From: Spirosoma luteum DSM 19990 | Lineage (GTDB): Bacteria; Bacteroidota; Bacteroidia; Cytophagales; Spirosomataceae | DNA length: 64,000 bases | Assembly (NCBI RefSeq): GCF_000374065.1 | Contig: NZ_KB893258.1 | Span: 1-64,000 of the forward strand | Direction: 5' to 3' | In this document: positions 1 through 9,400 of the stretch, piece after piece | Numbering within the stretch: position 1 is the first letter of the stretch | Layout of the letters: every line of letters starts with the position of its first letter | Notes under the pieces: model-generated | Told to the model about the DNA's origin: nothing | The model's input: only the letters and a program-made list of their open reading frames with translations | Database searches by the model: none | Translations under genes and position numbers: made by a program

Positions 1-91
1 GAAGGTCAACTTTTCGTTTGCGTTTGAGATTAAAAAAAGGCGAAATTGCGGCCCATTGAGGGTCGGTCAGTGGCTCCCACTGTTTGGTCAT
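1..91 (-). mobile_element. Insertion sequence end: N-terminus of an IS5/IS4-type transposase, cut by the window edge
   Basis: Read on the minus strand from an ATG at 91, the frame gives about 30 residues beginning MTKQWEPLTDPQWAAISPFF, followed by a basic stretch (NLKRKRKVDL). The pattern 'LTD-x-QW-x-x-I-x-P-F' followed by basic residues is the usual start of IS5/IS4-superfamily transposases of the DDE type. The reading frame is open to the edge, so most of the element lies to the left of the window. The element's outer end should fall a few tens of bases upstream of the ATG, roughly 92-150; I could not place the terminal inverted repeat or a target duplication. It sits over the 3' end of the neighbouring DUF262 gene, in a different frame, so it probably inserted there. 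Confidence 0.7.
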
Positions 92-1607
92 TACTTTGCA
101 TTTTGGTCGATACAAAGTTGACACGATTCTCAATCCTCTTCAATTCCCAAACACGTTCTAAAGACCATTCAAGATCTGCGTTTTCAGGTAGAATGTGTTC
201 AATTGTAGCAGGACTTTCTTCGTAATCTATATCTGTTTGGTTCAAATGATTTTCCAGAGCAAATAAAATATATCTTGCTAGTTTTCTACTTCTTCCTTTT
301 GTCTTAATCGACAAGGTTGAAAAATCATTCTCAAAGTCTAAATCTTTTACATATAGAGGTTTTAACTCCTGAGATATACTGTTTGCGTTTTTACATTCAC
401 CACGACTTATCTTTATTGCTGTTTGGCTGTAGTATTGCTCTTTAGGATTAGTATTTAGACCACTAACCACCGTGTATCTAAAAGTTATAATGCTGACCAT
501 CCGAAGAACTTTTAAGAACTCTTCTGTATTAAGATTATTATGAGCTGCTAATAGTAAAGGAAGACTTTGACGCTCTTTGAACAATTCAAGTTCCTTTATT
601 TTTTTTCGTGCTTCTCTCAGACCAATCCAGTATGGATCTGAAGAATTAATTAATGCAATATAAATTTGAGCATCTTTTTCAAGATCTTCTAGTAATATAA
701 TAACTTCAATAGATGTTTTTACCGTTTCTTTAACGGCTCTAAATAAATACTCTTGCCTAATTAGCTTTTGCTTTGATATCCAATAATGGCGTAGAAAAGC
801 TGGAAATGTGTCGAGACCTACGGTATCTACAATCCTCTGCCATTTTTCCTTGACATGAACCAAATCTGTTCGAGTAGAAACGGAAAAGAGATAATTTTTC
901 AGTAAGTCTGTTACAGTTAAATCGACACCACGGGAATTTAACGTTTCAAAAACTGTATAAGCACTAACCTCATTTTCTACTACAATTTGTATGAACATGA
1001 GCCTCTCGGCTACCCTTTTATTCAGAAACGTTGCGATCTGTTCCCCATTGAGATTCTTATCGAAATGTTTTTGTAAAGTTGTTCTAAAAAAATTGTAGGA
1101 TCTCCACAGTAGTTTATCAGAATCTCTCAATGTTCTTTCATTAATTGGTGGCCTGAAAATCATTAAGTGAGATTGGTAAAAGCTATTGTTATTTTCATTT
1201 AACGATAATTTCTCGGAGTAAGTTAAAGATGCTGGATCTTTATCTCCTAAAAATTTGTTGCTCAAAATTTTTATTCTTTCCTCATTTTTCTCCTTCTCAA
1301 TGTCATTATTAACTAAATCTTGGATAAGCCTTATTGTAGCTAAAGCTATGATACTTAAAGTAGCCAGTCTTTGTTGTCCATCAATAATAGTGTATTTTTT
1401 ATCACCTTGATTTTGTAGTACAATTGAACCCATGTAGTGTATAGAGTCATTGTCTGTTATAGATACTATATCACTCCACAAGTCTTCCCAATGATCTTCT
1501 TTCCATGAGTAATCTCTTTGATACGATGGAACTTGGTAGATCTTGCCGTTGCCAATAATATCGCTGAAACTTACAGTGCTAGTATCTAATAAATTATTAA
1601 CTGCCAT
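30..1607 (-). CDS. DUF262/DUF1524 (GmrSD-like) nuclease-type protein, 3' end truncated by an IS
   Basis: The N-terminal DUF262 domain is clear: 'YQVPSYQRDYSWKEDHWEDL' near residue 25-45 and the ParB/Srx-like 'IIDGQQRLATLSII' about 40 residues later. Near the C-terminus 'ATIEHILPENADLEW' matches the start of the DUF1524 HNH-type domain, but the rest of that domain (the GNLTLL...N...K part) is missing. The last ~25 residues read out of frame through the transposase start, so the product is truncated and probably inactive. Full-length relatives such as GmrSD are type IV restriction enzymes that cut modified phage DNA; this role is inferred from family. I prefer the ATG at 1607 (MAVNNLLDTSTVSF), which fits the family start; an in-frame ATG at 1631 lies inside a palindrome. 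The gene is much more AT-rich than everything after 1.7 kb, a sign of horizontal transfer. Confidence 0.75.
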   Translation of the reverse strand: MAVNNLLDTSTVSFSDIIGNGKIYQVPSYQRDYSWKEDHWEDLWSDIVSITDNDSIHYMGSIVLQNQGDKKYTIIDGQQRLATLSIIALATIRLIQDLVNNDIEKEKNEERIKILSNKFLGDKDPASLTYSEKLSLNENNNSFYQSHLMIFRPPINERTLRDSDKLLWRSYNFFRTTLQKHFDKNLNGEQIATFLNKRVAERLMFIQIVVENEVSAYTVFETLNSRGVDLTVTDLLKNYLFSVSTRTDLVHVKEKWQRIVDTVGLDTFPAFLRHYWISKQKLIRQEYLFRAVKETVKTSIEVIILLEDLEKDAQIYIALINSSDPYWIGLREARKKIKELELFKERQSLPLLLAAHNNLNTEEFLKVLRMVSIITFRYTVVSGLNTNPKEQYYSQTAIKISRGECKNANSISQELKPLYVKDLDFENDFSTLSIKTKGRSRKLARYILFALENHLNQTDIDYEESPATIEHILPENADLEWSLERVWELKRIENRVNFVSTKMQSNDQTVGATDRPSMGRNFAFF

Positions 1608-1625
1608 GATTTCTAAGGCTAATAA

Positions 1626-1667
1626 TGTCATACATACATCGCAAATACTTGTGGTGTATGTATGACA
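1626..1667. promoter_or_regulatory. 13-bp perfect inverted repeat upstream of the DUF262 gene
   Basis: TGTCATACATACA (1626-1638) and TGTATGTATGACA (1655-1667) are exact reverse complements separated by 16 bases. The palindrome lies just upstream of the preferred start of the DUF262 gene, where an operator or an mRNA hairpin would act. There is no T-run on either side that would make it a typical terminator. Function is inferred from position only. Confidence 0.45.
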
Positions 1668-1727
1668 AATACTTCATTAACTTGTACTTCGAAAATTACC
1701 CTTTCTATCTATTACCCCTTCCTACCG

Positions 1728-3467
1728 TCACCCCTTTTTCTGCTCTTTCGCCCAACCGTCTTTCAGCGTCACCGTCCGGTTGAAGATGGGCCGTTCAGCC
1801 GTTGAATCCGCATCGAGGACGAAGTACCCCTTGCGCATGAACTGGAAGTTGGATTGTGACCCCGACCGGGCGGCTTCTACCAGCGCCGGTTCCACAAAAG
1901 CACGTATTACTTCCAGGGAAGTAGGATTTAATAACTCACCAAGTTCGCGTTCATCAGCCGCCGGGTTCTCGACCGAGAAAAGCCGGTCATATAAACGTAC
2001 TTCCGCTTCGATGGCGTGAGGAACCGACACCCAGTGAATGGTGCCTTTTACGTTGATACCCGATGTATCCGAACCGCTCCGGCTTTCGGGGATGTAGGTG
2101 CAGCGGAGTTCGATAATTTCGCCCGCGTCGTCCTTCACCACCTCCTCACATTTGATGATATAGGCACCTTTCAGCCGAACCATACCGCCCGGAAACAGGC
2201 GGAAGAATTTCTTCGGCGGATTCTCCATAAAATCGTCCCGCTCGATGTACACTTCGCGGCTGAAGGGCACTTCACGCTCACCAGCATCGGGGTCTTCGGG
2301 GTTGTTTTCAATCCGCATCATCTCTTCCCGACCCACCTCATAATTGGTCAGGACGAGTTTCAACGGCCTGGCGTCGGGCTGGCCATCCGTCAGTACGGCC
2401 ATGACCCGGTGGGTCGTTTTGTTAAGTTCCTCGCGGATACAGAATTCCAGCAGACCAACGTCAATCATGTTGTCCCGTTTGGCAATGCCGATCCGGTCGG
2501 CAAACTGACGGATGCTGGCGGGTGTGTACCCCCGGCGCCGAAGTCCAGCAATGGTGGGCATGCGGGGGTCGTCCCATCCGTTCACGTGGCCCTCTTCAAC
2601 CAACAGCCTGAGCTTCCGTTTGCTCATCACCGTGTAGGTGAGGTTAAGCCGCGCAAATTCAATTTGGCGGGAGGGGAAAATAGCCAGTTTGTCGATAAAC
2701 CAGTCATACAGCGGGCGGTGAACTTCGAACTCCAGCGTACAGAGCGAATGGGTGATGCGCTCGATGCTGTCCGACTGCCCGTGGGCAAAATCATACATCG
2801 GATAAATGCACCAGGTGTCGCCCGTACGGTGGTGGTGGGCGTGCCTGATCCGGTAAATAATCGGGTCGCGCAACTGCATGTTGGGCGAAGCCATATCCAC
2901 TTTGGCCCGCAGCACTTTAGCCCCGTCGGGATACGCCCCCGCCTTCATCTGCCGAAACATATCGAGGTTTTCGTCCACCGACCGGTCGCGGTATATGTTC
3001 ATCAAACCCGGCTCGGTGGGCGTCCCTTTCTGGGCCGCTATCTCCTCCGGGGTCGAATCGTCAACGTAGGCTAACCCTTTCTGAATCAGTGTTTCGGCGA
3101 AGGCGTACAGCTGGTCGAAGTAGTCCGATGCGTAAAATTCATTCTCCCACTCGAAGCCCAGCCAGCGCACATCGTTCTTAATGGAATCGACGTATTCGGT
3201 ATCTTCCGTAACGGGGTTGGTATCATCGAAGCGGAGATTGGTTTGTCCGCCGTATTCGTCGGCCAGACCGAAATTCAGGCAGATGGATTTGGCGTGGCCA
3301 ATATGGAGGTAGCCATTCGGTTCGGGCGGAAAGCGCGTGTGGACACGTCCGTCGTTTTTACCGGCCGCCAGGTCTGCTTCCACAATTTGTTCGATAAAAT
3401 TGCGGGAGGTACCGGTGGGGGTAGACTCACTATTTGTCCCCTCTGATTCTTTATGTAGGTCGGTCAT
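1728..3467 (-). CDS. glnS: Glutaminyl-tRNA synthetase
   Basis: Charges tRNA-Gln with glutamine in the cytoplasm. The class I signature is present: '[17 protein letters not shown]' with HIGH at residues 55-58, and the KMSKS-equivalent 'VMSKRKL' at about 280-286. The GlnRS-type segments '[18 protein letters not shown]' and '[18 protein letters not shown]' separate it from GluRS, and the C-terminal beta-barrel anticodon-binding region is complete. Length from the ATG at 3467 is 579 residues, near the E. coli enzyme. The frame is open to 3539, but those extra 24 residues are unlike the family, so the start [10 protein letters not shown] is preferred; it adds a short polar leader before the conserved [14 protein letters not shown]. 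It is an isolated housekeeping gene, divergent from the efflux operon. GlnRS is not universal in Bacteroidota but is common. Confidence 0.95.
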   Translation of the reverse strand: MTDLHKESEGTNSESTPTGTSRNFIEQIVEADLAAGKNDGRVHTRFPPEPNGYLHIGHAKSICLNFGLADEYGGQTNLRFDDTNPVTEDTEYVDSIKNDVRWLGFEWENEFYASDYFDQLYAFAETLIQKGLAYVDDSTPEEIAAQKGTPTEPGLMNIYRDRSVDENLDMFRQMKAGAYPDGAKVLRAKVDMASPNMQLRDPIIYRIRHAHHHRTGDTWCIYPMYDFAHGQSDSIERITHSLCTLEFEVHRPLYDWFIDKLAIFPSRQIEFARLNLTYTVMSKRKLRLLVEEGHVNGWDDPRMPTIAGLRRRGYTPASIRQFADRIGIAKRDNMIDVGLLEFCIREELNKTTHRVMAVLTDGQPDARPLKLVLTNYEVGREEMMRIENNPEDPDAGEREVPFSREVYIERDDFMENPPKKFFRLFPGGMVRLKGAYIIKCEEVVKDDAGEIIELRCTYIPESRSGSDTSGINVKGTIHWVSVPHAIEAEVRLYDRLFSVENPAADERELGELLNPTSLEVIRAFVEPALVEAARSGSQSNFQFMRKGYFVLDADSTAERPIFNRTVTLKDGWAKEQKKG

Positions 3468-3855
3468 GTTGCTTTCAAACAGATAAACAGACCGAAAATT
3501 ACGGCCTTTGCCCCGCTTTGGCAAACCAGTCACCCACAAAGCCAGTACGGAGACGATAATTGCTCCTTAGAAAGATGTAGCCATTTTTTTTGATTACCGG
3601 CTGGATAAAGACGGAAATAGGATGTAAAAAATAAAGTTTTGCGTAATCCCCTGCTGACTGCCGGATTTGTCAGGTTTTTACATCAAGGAGAGCGTGTAGA
3701 ATTACTCAAGTAGTTCAGGCACAGTGTGTAAAATCTTGGCCGGGAGCGAACAAAACAGGTACCTACACGAGTTGTGGCATAGTACACGCTGTTGACTATC
3801 CCGCCCTAGTATCCTTACCGGACATTGTTCAATGGCGTTTTGGGGCTTATCGCAA
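3468..3855. other. Divergent intergenic region between glnS and the efflux operon
   Basis: About 390 bases lie between the two divergent starts. It must hold the promoters of both units. I see no convincing open frame, no strong hairpin and no exact match to the Bacteroidota -7 motif TAnnTTTG. Confidence 0.4.
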
Positions 3856-5196
3856 ATGAAAAAAACGTTACTATACCTTCTGTTTTTGCCTGGTCTGTTT
3901 GGGGCAATGGATGGATTGGCGCAGAAGACTACCGATTCACTGGCCAAACAAGCCTACCTGACCGATTGTATTCAGTACGCATTGGCGCACCGGCCACTGG
4001 TCAGGCAGTCGATCATCGACCAGGAAATTGCCGAACGTACCGTGCAGAGTGCCCTGGCGGCCTGGTATCCGCAGCTTGGTGCTGGCTATAACCTACAGCA
4101 TTACCTGAAACAACCCGTCACTATTTTTCCCGATCCCACCACCGGCGAACCCGTTCCCCGCGTAATTGGGGCTAGAAACACCTCGACGGCATCCCTCTCG
4201 CTAACCCAAAGCGTATTCAGCCGCGACCTGCTGCTGGCCAGCCGGACGGCCGATACCTACCGGGTACAGGCCAGTCAGACAACCGTGAGAAACAAAATCG
4301 ATGTGGTGGTGAACGTCAGTAAAGCGTTTTACGACCTGGTTTTGACCCAGCGGCAGGTGGACATTCTTACCGAAGATATTACCCGGCTACAGCGCAGTTT
4401 GCAGGATGCTACCAACCAGTATCAGAGTGGTATCGTGGATAAAACGGACCCGCAGCGGGCTAAAATTGCGCTCAATAACAGTCGCGCCCAGCAAAAGCAG
4501 TACCGCGACCTTATCGGGGCCAAATACCAGACCCTGAAACAGCTGATGGGTTACCCGCCCAACGACATTCTGCACGTAACCTACGATACGCTCCAGCTGG
4601 TGAATGAAATTGCACTGGATACAAACCAGCGGGTCAATCCCAGAAACCGAATCGAATACCAGCTTCTGCTCAGTCAGGGGCGGTTGCTGGAAGCTAACGT
4701 GCGTTACAACCGGTGGGCGTATCTGCCGACGGTGTCGGCATTCGGAAACTATAACCTGCTGTATCAGAATAACGCATTCGGGCAGCTTTTCGCCCAGACG
4801 TTCCCTAACTCACTGATTGGTCTGTCGGTCGCCCTACCCATCTTTCAGGGCGGTCGTCGTATTCAGCAAACCAAAATAGCAGAGTTACAGGTGCAGCGGT
4901 TAACCTGGGATGAAGCCGAGCTGACCAGTGCGGTCGATGCCGAATATGCCCAGGCACTGGCTAATTACAAAGGGAATCTGGCTGCTTATCAGGCACTGAA
5001 CGAAAACCTGGCACTGGCCGAGGATGTGTACCGGATTATCAATCTGCAATACCGGAACGGTATCAAAACGTACCTGGACGTGACCATTGCCGAAGCCGAC
5101 CTCCGCACCGCGCGCATCAACGTGTTCAACGCCCTCTATCAGGTGTTGATAAGCAAACTGGATGTGCAGCAGGCACTGGGGGAAATAACGTTTTAA
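3856..5196 (+). CDS. TolC-family outer membrane efflux protein
   Basis: First gene of a tripartite efflux operon; forms the outer-membrane channel and periplasmic tunnel. From the ATG at 3856 the protein starts MKKTLLYLLFLPGLFGAMDGLAQ, a clean signal peptide, and runs 446 residues, normal for the family. Two outer-membrane-efflux-protein repeats follow: long heptad-like helices rich in Ala, Gln and Asn ('AERTVQSALAAWYPQLGAGY' at the start of the first, 'LLEANVRYNRWAYLPTVSAF' at the start of the second), and a C-terminal 'GIKTYLDVTIAEADLRTARI' helix. An upstream in-frame ATG at 3832 would put nine residues before the signal peptide and is less likely. The adaptor gene starts 110 bases downstream. 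Substrate cannot be told from sequence. Confidence 0.92.
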   Translation: MKKTLLYLLFLPGLFGAMDGLAQKTTDSLAKQAYLTDCIQYALAHRPLVRQSIIDQEIAERTVQSALAAWYPQLGAGYNLQHYLKQPVTIFPDPTTGEPVPRVIGARNTSTASLSLTQSVFSRDLLLASRTADTYRVQASQTTVRNKIDVVVNVSKAFYDLVLTQRQVDILTEDITRLQRSLQDATNQYQSGIVDKTDPQRAKIALNNSRAQQKQYRDLIGAKYQTLKQLMGYPPNDILHVTYDTLQLVNEIALDTNQRVNPRNRIEYQLLLSQGRLLEANVRYNRWAYLPTVSAFGNYNLLYQNNAFGQLFAQTFPNSLIGLSVALPIFQGGRRIQQTKIAELQVQRLTWDEAELTSAVDAEYAQALANYKGNLAAYQALNENLALAEDVYRIINLQYRNGIKTYLDVTIAEADLRTARINVFNALYQVLISKLDVQQALGEITF

Positions 5197-5221
5197 GCTG
5201 TTTAACTTTTAATTACTTGCA

Positions 5222-5285
5222 GTTTGTGGTTTGCCTGTTTGTCGTTCCTCCGGCAGCCGTCAGGTGAAAACGTCAAACCACAAAC
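5222..5285. repeat. Intra-operon inverted repeat, GTTTGTGGTTTG type
   Basis: GTTTGTGGTTTG (5222-5233) pairs exactly with CAAACCACAAAC (5274-5285). It occupies most of the spacer between the tolC-type and adaptor genes, and a short direct repeat (ACGAACT twice) follows. Similar words occur in spacers at 49241-49314 and 50178-50264. It could be an mRNA hairpin affecting stability or partial termination inside the operon. Confidence 0.55.
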
Positions 5286-5306
5286 CACGAACTACGAACT
5301 ACATAA

Positions 5307-6407
5307 ATGCGATCAATTCTTATATTTATCGGTACAACCCTGTTGCTCACTGCCTGTGGTGACAAGAAAAACGAACAGCAGGGGCCTCCGCCCCCCACAC
5401 CCGTAACGGCCGTAAAGGTGACGAAAGGCAACGCTACGTATTACGATGAATACCCGGCTACGGTAACGGCCCTGCGTGAAGTAGAAATTCAGCCGCAGGT
5501 GTCCGGCAACGTGACGGGTATATTCTTTCAGGATGGTCAGCACGTAAGTAAAGGGCAGAAACTATACACCATCGATGCGCAGCAGTACCGCGCCACGTAC
5601 GACCAGGCCGTAGCCAACCTGAACGTGCAGAAGGCCAACCTCAACCGCGCCCAGAAAGATGCCAGCCGCTACAACATGCTGGCCTCGCAGGATGCCGTAG
5701 CGACGCAACTGGTGGATAATGCCAACGCAACCCTCGAAGCAGTTAAAATGCAGGTTGAAGCCGCTCAGGCTAATATCCGGCAGGTGTCCACCAACCTCAA
5801 ATACACCACCATTTACGCGCCTATGGATGGCACCATCGGTATTTCGCAGGTGCGGCTTGGCTCGGCCGTGGCGCCCGGTCCTACGCCCATGAACACCATT
5901 TCGGCCGATGATCCCATTGCCGCCGATGTACAGGCAGACGCGGCTGATATCGCCCGGTTTACGAAGCTACAGAGTAAGTCCGGTGTTGTGCGTGACTCCA
6001 CGCTTATGCTCCAGCTGCCCGATGGAAGTCTGTACAAATACCCCGGCTCGGTACGCATCATCGACCGGGCGGTGGACCCCCAAACCGGTACCCTGCGCGT
6101 TCGGGTGGCGTTTCCTAACCCCGGCAAAACGCTGAAAGTAGGACTGAACGCCAACATTCGCGTAAAAAACAGCACCGACGAGCCTCAGCTTCTGATTCCG
6201 TACAAAGCCGTAACCGAACAGATGAGTGAGTACTTCGTATTCGTTGTGGGCGACAGCAGCAAGGTGACCCAGAAGAAAGTGACCCTCGGCGCGCGTATTC
6301 AGGGCAACGTAGTCGTAAAAAACGGCCTCACCGAAGGGCAGACCATCGTAACCGGTGGTACGCAGAAGATTAAGGATGGAAGTAAGGTGAAAATCAGTGA
6401 GAAATAA
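5307..6407 (+). CDS. RND efflux periplasmic adaptor (membrane fusion protein), lipoprotein
   Basis: Links the inner-membrane pump to the TolC channel. The 366-residue protein begins MRSILIFIGTTLLLTACGDK: a lipoprotein signal with lipobox LTAC, so the mature protein is anchored by a lipidated Cys at about residue 17. Then come the HlyD-type barrel-sandwich half-motif ('VEIQPQVSGNVTGIFFQDGQ' near 55-75), an alpha-hairpin (about 90-155, 'LNVQKANLNRAQKDASRYN'), the second lipoyl half ('IYAPMDGTIGISQVRLGSAV'), a beta-barrel and a membrane-proximal domain. This order matches AcrA/MexA relatives. It lies between the TolC and RND genes on the same strand, with spacers of 110 and 84 bases that both contain inverted repeats. 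Confidence 0.93.
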   Translation: MRSILIFIGTTLLLTACGDKKNEQQGPPPPTPVTAVKVTKGNATYYDEYPATVTALREVEIQPQVSGNVTGIFFQDGQHVSKGQKLYTIDAQQYRATYDQAVANLNVQKANLNRAQKDASRYNMLASQDAVATQLVDNANATLEAVKMQVEAAQANIRQVSTNLKYTTIYAPMDGTIGISQVRLGSAVAPGPTPMNTISADDPIAADVQADAADIARFTKLQSKSGVVRDSTLMLQLPDGSLYKYPGSVRIIDRAVDPQTGTLRVRVAFPNPGKTLKVGLNANIRVKNSTDEPQLLIPYKAVTEQMSEYFVFVVGDSSKVTQKKVTLGARIQGNVVVKNGLTEGQTIVTGGTQKIKDGSKVKISEK

Positions 6408-6480
6408 TGATGAATGATAAATTATAAATGTCTGCCAGTGTGGGCACTCTACTCATCATTTATCATTCATCATTCATAAT
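6405..6480. repeat. Intra-operon inverted repeat, TGATGAATGATAAAT type
   Basis: TGATGAATGATAAAT (6408-6422) pairs exactly with ATTTATCATTCATCA (6458-6472), 15-bp arms. The left arm overlaps the stop region of the adaptor gene, and the element fills the spacer before the pump gene. The 18-mer TGATGAATGATAAATTAT at 6408-6425 occurs again at 51301-51318, so this is an interspersed element. Possible roles are an mRNA-stabilising hairpin or an attenuator. Confidence 0.6.
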
Positions 6481-6491
6481 TAAAGAAGAAC

Positions 6492-9400
6492 GTGTTCGCA
6501 GAAGTATTCATCAACCGGCCTGTAATGGCTATCGTTGTTTCCATTGTCATTGTGGCTTTGGGCGTGCTGGCTCTGCTGAGTCTGCCCGTTAGTCAGTACC
6601 CATCCATTACGCCCCCGGTGGTGCAGGTGACGGCCAACTACACCGGGGCCGATGCGCAAACGGTGGAGCAAACCGTGGCTACGCCCATTGAAACGCAGGT
6701 GAACGGTACACCCGGACTGGATTACATTCAGACCAACGCTACCAACGACGGCCGGATGACGATGAACGTGACCTTTAAAGTAGGCACCGACGTTGATATT
6801 GCGGCCCTCGATGTGCAGAACCGTGCCGGTATTGCCACCCCACAGTTGCCCGAAGCCGTAACCCGGCTGGGCGTAACGGTGCGCAAGCGGAACCCGTCGC
6901 TGTTTATGCTGGTGGCCATCTTTTCGCCGAAGGGAACGCACGATGTGTCGTTTACGGATAACTATACCAACATTTACATTCGCGACGCGCTGCTGCGGGT
7001 GCCGGGGGTGGGCGATATCTTTAGCCGGGCCGACGATTTTAGCATGCGTATCTGGCTCAAACCCGACCGCCTGGCTCAGCTTGGCCTGACCGTCGATGAG
7101 GTGCTGGCAGCTTTGCAGGAGCAGAATCTGCAGATTGCCGGTGGGTCGGTGGGTGGACCGCCCCAACCCAGTTCGCAGGCCTTTGAATACAGTGTCTTTA
7201 CCAATAGCCAGCTCACCAAAGAGGAAGATTTCAGAAACATCGTGGTCCGGTCCAATCCGTCACTGGGGGCATTGGTGCACCTGAGCGATGTGGCACGGGT
7301 GCAGTTGGGCAAGTTTTCGTACGCCAGCAACTCGTTTGTGGACGGTAAGCGGGCCTCCTACCTGCTGGTGTATCAACTCCCCGGCAGCAACGCGCTGGAA
7401 ACGGCCAAAGGGGTGTACGAAACGATGGACCGGCTGAAAAAAACCTTCCCGCCCGATGTGGATTATGTGGTACCGTTCGAATCGGTGTCGGTTATTCAGG
7501 TGTCGATTGAGGAAGTAGTCATAACGCTGCTCGAAGCACTGGTGCTGGTCATTTTAGTGGTGTTTCTGTTTCTGCAAAGCTGGCGGGCTACGCTCATAAC
7601 ACTGCTGGCCATTCCGGTATCCATCATCGGTACGTTTGCCCTGTTTGTGCCGCTGGGTTTTACCATCAACAACCTCACACTTTTTGCCTTCGTACTGGCC
7701 ATCGGTATTGTGGTGGATGATGCCATTGTCGTGGTGGAAGCCGTGCAGGCCAACATCGACAAAGGCCAGTCGCCCCGCGATGCGACGCTGTCGGCCATGC
7801 GCGAAATTTCGGCCCCGGTTATTGCCATTGCTCTCATTCTGGCGGCTGTATTCGTACCGGTGGGCTTTATTCCCGGTATTGTGGGCCGACTGTATCAGCA
7901 ATTTGCCATTACCATTGCCGTATCGGTGCTGATTTCGGCTTTTGTGGCCCTCTCGCTCACCCCCGCACTCTGCACACTGATGCTGCGCCCGATGCACATC
8001 GACGAAAAAGCGACCGGGCTAAATAAGTTTTTCTACAAATTCAACCAGTGGTTTGGGCGGATGACGGACTCCTACTCGAACGGGGTCCGGCGACTGATTA
8101 AGGCTACCCCCCTGGTCATTGTCGGGCTGGTGGTGGTGTACATCGGCACGGGGATGCTGTTTCGGGCCAAACCGACCGGCTTCATCCCAACGGAAGACGA
8201 AGGCCGTATTTTTGTGACCTACGAAATTCCCGAAGCGGCCTCAACGGCGCGGAGTCTGGAGGTATTGACGGAGATGATGGCTATCCTCAAAAAGCAGCCT
8301 TACGTGGCGCACTTCACGGCGCTGGGCGGGTTGAATGCCATTACGTTCGCGTCTAAATCGAACAGTGGTACGGTGTTCATTCAGCTAAAACCGTGGGACG
8401 AACGCACCGGCGAAGGCATGCAGGCCGACTCGCTGGTGCCGAAACTGCAACGCGCGTTTGCGGGCCTGACCGATGCAAAGATACAGGCCATCCTGCCCCC
8501 CGCCATTCCGGGTCTGGGGCAGAGTTCGGGCTTTACCTTCGAGATTCAGCAGCGCGAAACGCAGGACGATGTACAGGCGTTTGAGGGCGTAGTGAGAAAC
8601 TTCCTCACCGAGCTCAACCAACGACCCGAAATTGGCCGGGCCTATTCGTACTTCACGGCGCAGTCGCCCGCTTACCGGGTGGACCTGGACCGGGAGCAGG
8701 CCAAAAAGCTGGGCCTGAACGTGGCCAATGTTTACCAGACCATCCAGACGCTGCTGGGCAGTCGCTACGTTAATGATTTCATTATTTACGGCCGTAAATT
8801 CCGGGTGGTGGCGCAGGCGGACACGATGTACCGGGATGATATCAAAAAGCTAAACCAGTTTTACGTGCGTAACGCGGGCGGGCAGTTAATTCCGCTGAGC
8901 AGCGTGGTGAAAACGACGGTTATAGAGAATGCTCCCCTTATCTCGCACTTCAACCTGTTCCGGTCGGTGGAGATTAATGGGTCGGCCAAACCGGGTTTCA
9001 GCAGTAGTCAGGCCAACGATGCGCTGATAGAGGTAGCGGCCAAGGTGCTGCCTGCCGGGTACGCCTACGATTTTGGGGGGCTGAGCCGTGAGGAAATCAA
9101 CGCAGGCAACAGTTCCATCTTCATTTTTGCCCTGAGCATCACCTTTGTATTCCTGTTTCTGGCGGCCCTGTACGAAAGCTGGTCGGTTCCATTCTCGGTG
9201 TTGCTGTCGGTACCCATTGGGGCGCTGGGAGCCATCCTCGCCCTCACGCTATTTCCGTACCTGAGTAACAACGTGTACGCGCAGATTGGCCTCATCACGC
9301 TCATCGGGCTGGCCGCCAAGAACGCCATCCTGATTGTTGAATTTGCCAAAGAACGCGTCGATAAAGGAGAGGACCTGCTCGAATCGACCATTGAAGCGGT

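Noticed and set aside
2016-3074. 352-codon plus-strand frame
   Set aside because: Antisense shadow of glnS, which has full family motifs on the other strand.
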